From contig NZ_CP101990.1 in NCBI RefSeq assembly GCF_024508295.1, positions 806,001 through 870,000 of the forward strand: DNA of 64,000 nt, given 5' to 3'. Both the position numbers and the translations under genes were made by a program. Source of the stretch: Aeromicrobium duanguangcaii (GTDB lineage: Bacteria; Actinomycetota; Actinomycetes; Propionibacteriales; Nocardioidaceae). Shown here one piece after another: positions 63,080 to 64,000 of this stretch (the first letter of the stretch is position 1; every line of letters starts with the position of its first letter). The notes below the pieces were generated by a model. The model did not search any database. It saw only the letters and a list, made by a program, of their open reading frames with translations, and was not told the origin of the DNA.

Positions 63080-64000
63080 ATGGGTACCGAGGTTCGTGAA
63101 GCCGCGCTGCGCGCGCGGGACGCCGCGCGGGTGCTGGCGCTCGCCACGCGCACACAGAAGGATGCCGCGCTGACGGCCATGGCCGAGGCGCTGGTGGCCG
63201 GCACCGACCGCATCGTCGCCGCGAACGCCGAGGACGTCGCCGAGGCGCGGGCCGAGGGCACGCCCGAGAACGTCATCGACCGGCTGGCGCTCGACCCCGA
63301 GCGCGTCGCCGCGTTCGCCGGTGGTGTCCGCGACATCGCCGCGCTGCCCGACCCGATCGGCGAGATCGTCCGCGGCTCGACGCTGCCCAACGGCCTGCAG
63401 CTGCAGCAGATCCGCGTCCCCATGGGCGTCATCGGCATGATCTACGAGGGTCGCCCCAACGTCACGGCCGACGCCGCCGCGATCTGCCTCAAGGCCGGCA
63501 GCGCCTCGCTGCTGCGCGGCTCCCGCTCGGCACGCCGCTCCAACGCGGTCATCACCCGGATCATGCGCGACGCCGTCGCCTCCGCGGGCCTGCCCGCCGA
63601 CGCGATCCAGGCCGTCAGCGCCGAGGACCGCAGCACCTCCACCGACCTCATGACGGCGCGCGGCCTGGTCGATCTGGTCATCCCGCGCGGGGGAGCGGGC
63701 CTGATCCGCACCGTCGTCGAGCAGTCCACCGTCCCGGTGATCGAGACCGGCACGGGCAACGTCCACGTGTACGTCGACGCCGACGCCGACCTGGACATGG
63801 CGCTGGACATCGTCATCAACTCCAAGACCCACCGCACGAGCGTGTGCAACGCGGCCGAGTCGCTGCTGGTCCACCGTGACGTCGCCGACGAGTTCCTGCC
63901 GCAGGTCGTCAAGGAGCTGCAGGGGCGCGACGTGCTGATCCACGGCGACGCCGCGTTCCAGGCCTTCGACGGGGTCGACGCGGCCACGGACGACGACTAC
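63080..64000 (+). CDS. proA: Gamma-glutamyl phosphate reductase (partial)
   Basis: Runs off the right edge; 307 residues are visible of about 415. ALATRTQKDAALTAMAEALV, LPNGLQLQQIRVPMGVIGMI, YEGRPNVTADAAAICLKAGS, LIRTVVEQSTVPVIETGTGN and SKTHRTSVCNAAESLLVH with the catalytic Cys are ProA/ALDH-fold signatures. It reduces glutamyl-5-phosphate to glutamate semialdehyde with NADPH, the step after ProB. It has its own leaderless-type promoter, so is not in one transcript with obg-proB. Confidence 0.96.
   Translation, partial: MGTEVREAALRARDAARVLALATRTQKDAALTAMAEALVAGTDRIVAANAEDVAEARAEGTPENVIDRLALDPERVAAFAGGVRDIAALPDPIGEIVRGSTLPNGLQLQQIRVPMGVIGMIYEGRPNVTADAAAICLKAGSASLLRGSRSARRSNAVITRIMRDAVASAGLPADAIQAVSAEDRSTSTDLMTARGLVDLVIPRGGAGLIRTVVEQSTVPVIETGTGNVHVYVDADADLDMALDIVINSKTHRTSVCNAAESLLVHRDVADEFLPQVVKELQGRDVLIHGDAAFQAFDGVDAATDDDY

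Overview
The window is a gene-dense piece of chromosome (no gene-free stretch longer than about 140 bases) with very high G+C, GTG starts in addition to ATG, and many ATGA/GTGA/TGATG stop-start overlaps. The gene set points to Actinomycetota, and by inference to Nocardioidaceae (Aeromicrobium/Nocardioides-like): mtrA-mtrB-lpqB-comF-hpf-secA, a WS/DGAT-family acyltransferase, a long-N-terminus RNase E, CHAP and CAP secreted wall proteins, and LysM, FUSC and DUF families typical of that phylum. No transposase, integrase, phage gene or CRISPR array was seen. It reads as core chromosome with one decayed gene.

Layout. 1-3.8 kb (minus): a malyl-CoA lyase and a CitE-like partner, then a tight operon mobA - DUF6457 - moeA - arsC-like. 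3.9-13.4 kb: the respiratory nitrate reductase operon narGHJI-narK, convergent with an SLC13-type anion transporter; the molybdenum-cofactor genes fire divergently from narG across 57 bases, so cofactor maturation and the molybdoenzyme sit together. 13.4-17.6 kb: DUF503, a TetR regulator and a hotdog thioesterase that share one 44-bp palindrome, nhaA with a structured leader, an OhrR-like regulator with a small membrane protein, a small HTH protein, acylphosphatase and tRNA-Lys. 17.7-24.2 kb: an FAD amine/phytoene-type oxidoreductase divergent from glpK-esterase-glpD-nucleosidase (glycerol and ester use), then tRNA-His. 24.3-28 kb: orn, two tandem membrane-anchored DsbA-like proteins, an amphi-Trp protein, tRNA-Arg and a PrsW-type protease.

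28-41.3 kb: ahcY, the MtrAB two-component system with LpqB, ComF, Hpf, an orphan NarL-type regulator, an AlkZ/YcaQ-like glycosylase, secA, two small accessory genes, and an HspR-like/Hsp20 divergent pair. 41.4-46.9 kb: a conserved hypothetical, an excisionase-type HTH protein, a CpaB/CpaE-like pair without pilus genes, a WS/DGAT with an altered active-site motif, DUF6912-like, DUF2505 and PspA. 47-53 kb: CHAP lysin with Ig-like repeats, radical SAM TIGR03960, a small membrane protein, a deleted MFS relic, a CAP protein, and the TIGR03936 partner. 53-64 kb: RNase E, rplU-rpmA-obg-proB, a giant membrane protein with a split alpha/beta-hydrolase, FUSC, and proA (cut by the right edge).

A recurring signal runs through the whole window: about twenty genes that open transcription units carry a TANNNT-like (sometimes CANNNT) hexamer that ends 6 or 7 bases before the start codon, the arrangement expected for leaderless transcripts. 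It decides several start codons and reveals compact regulatory sites, most strikingly the symmetric TetR/thioesterase promoter.
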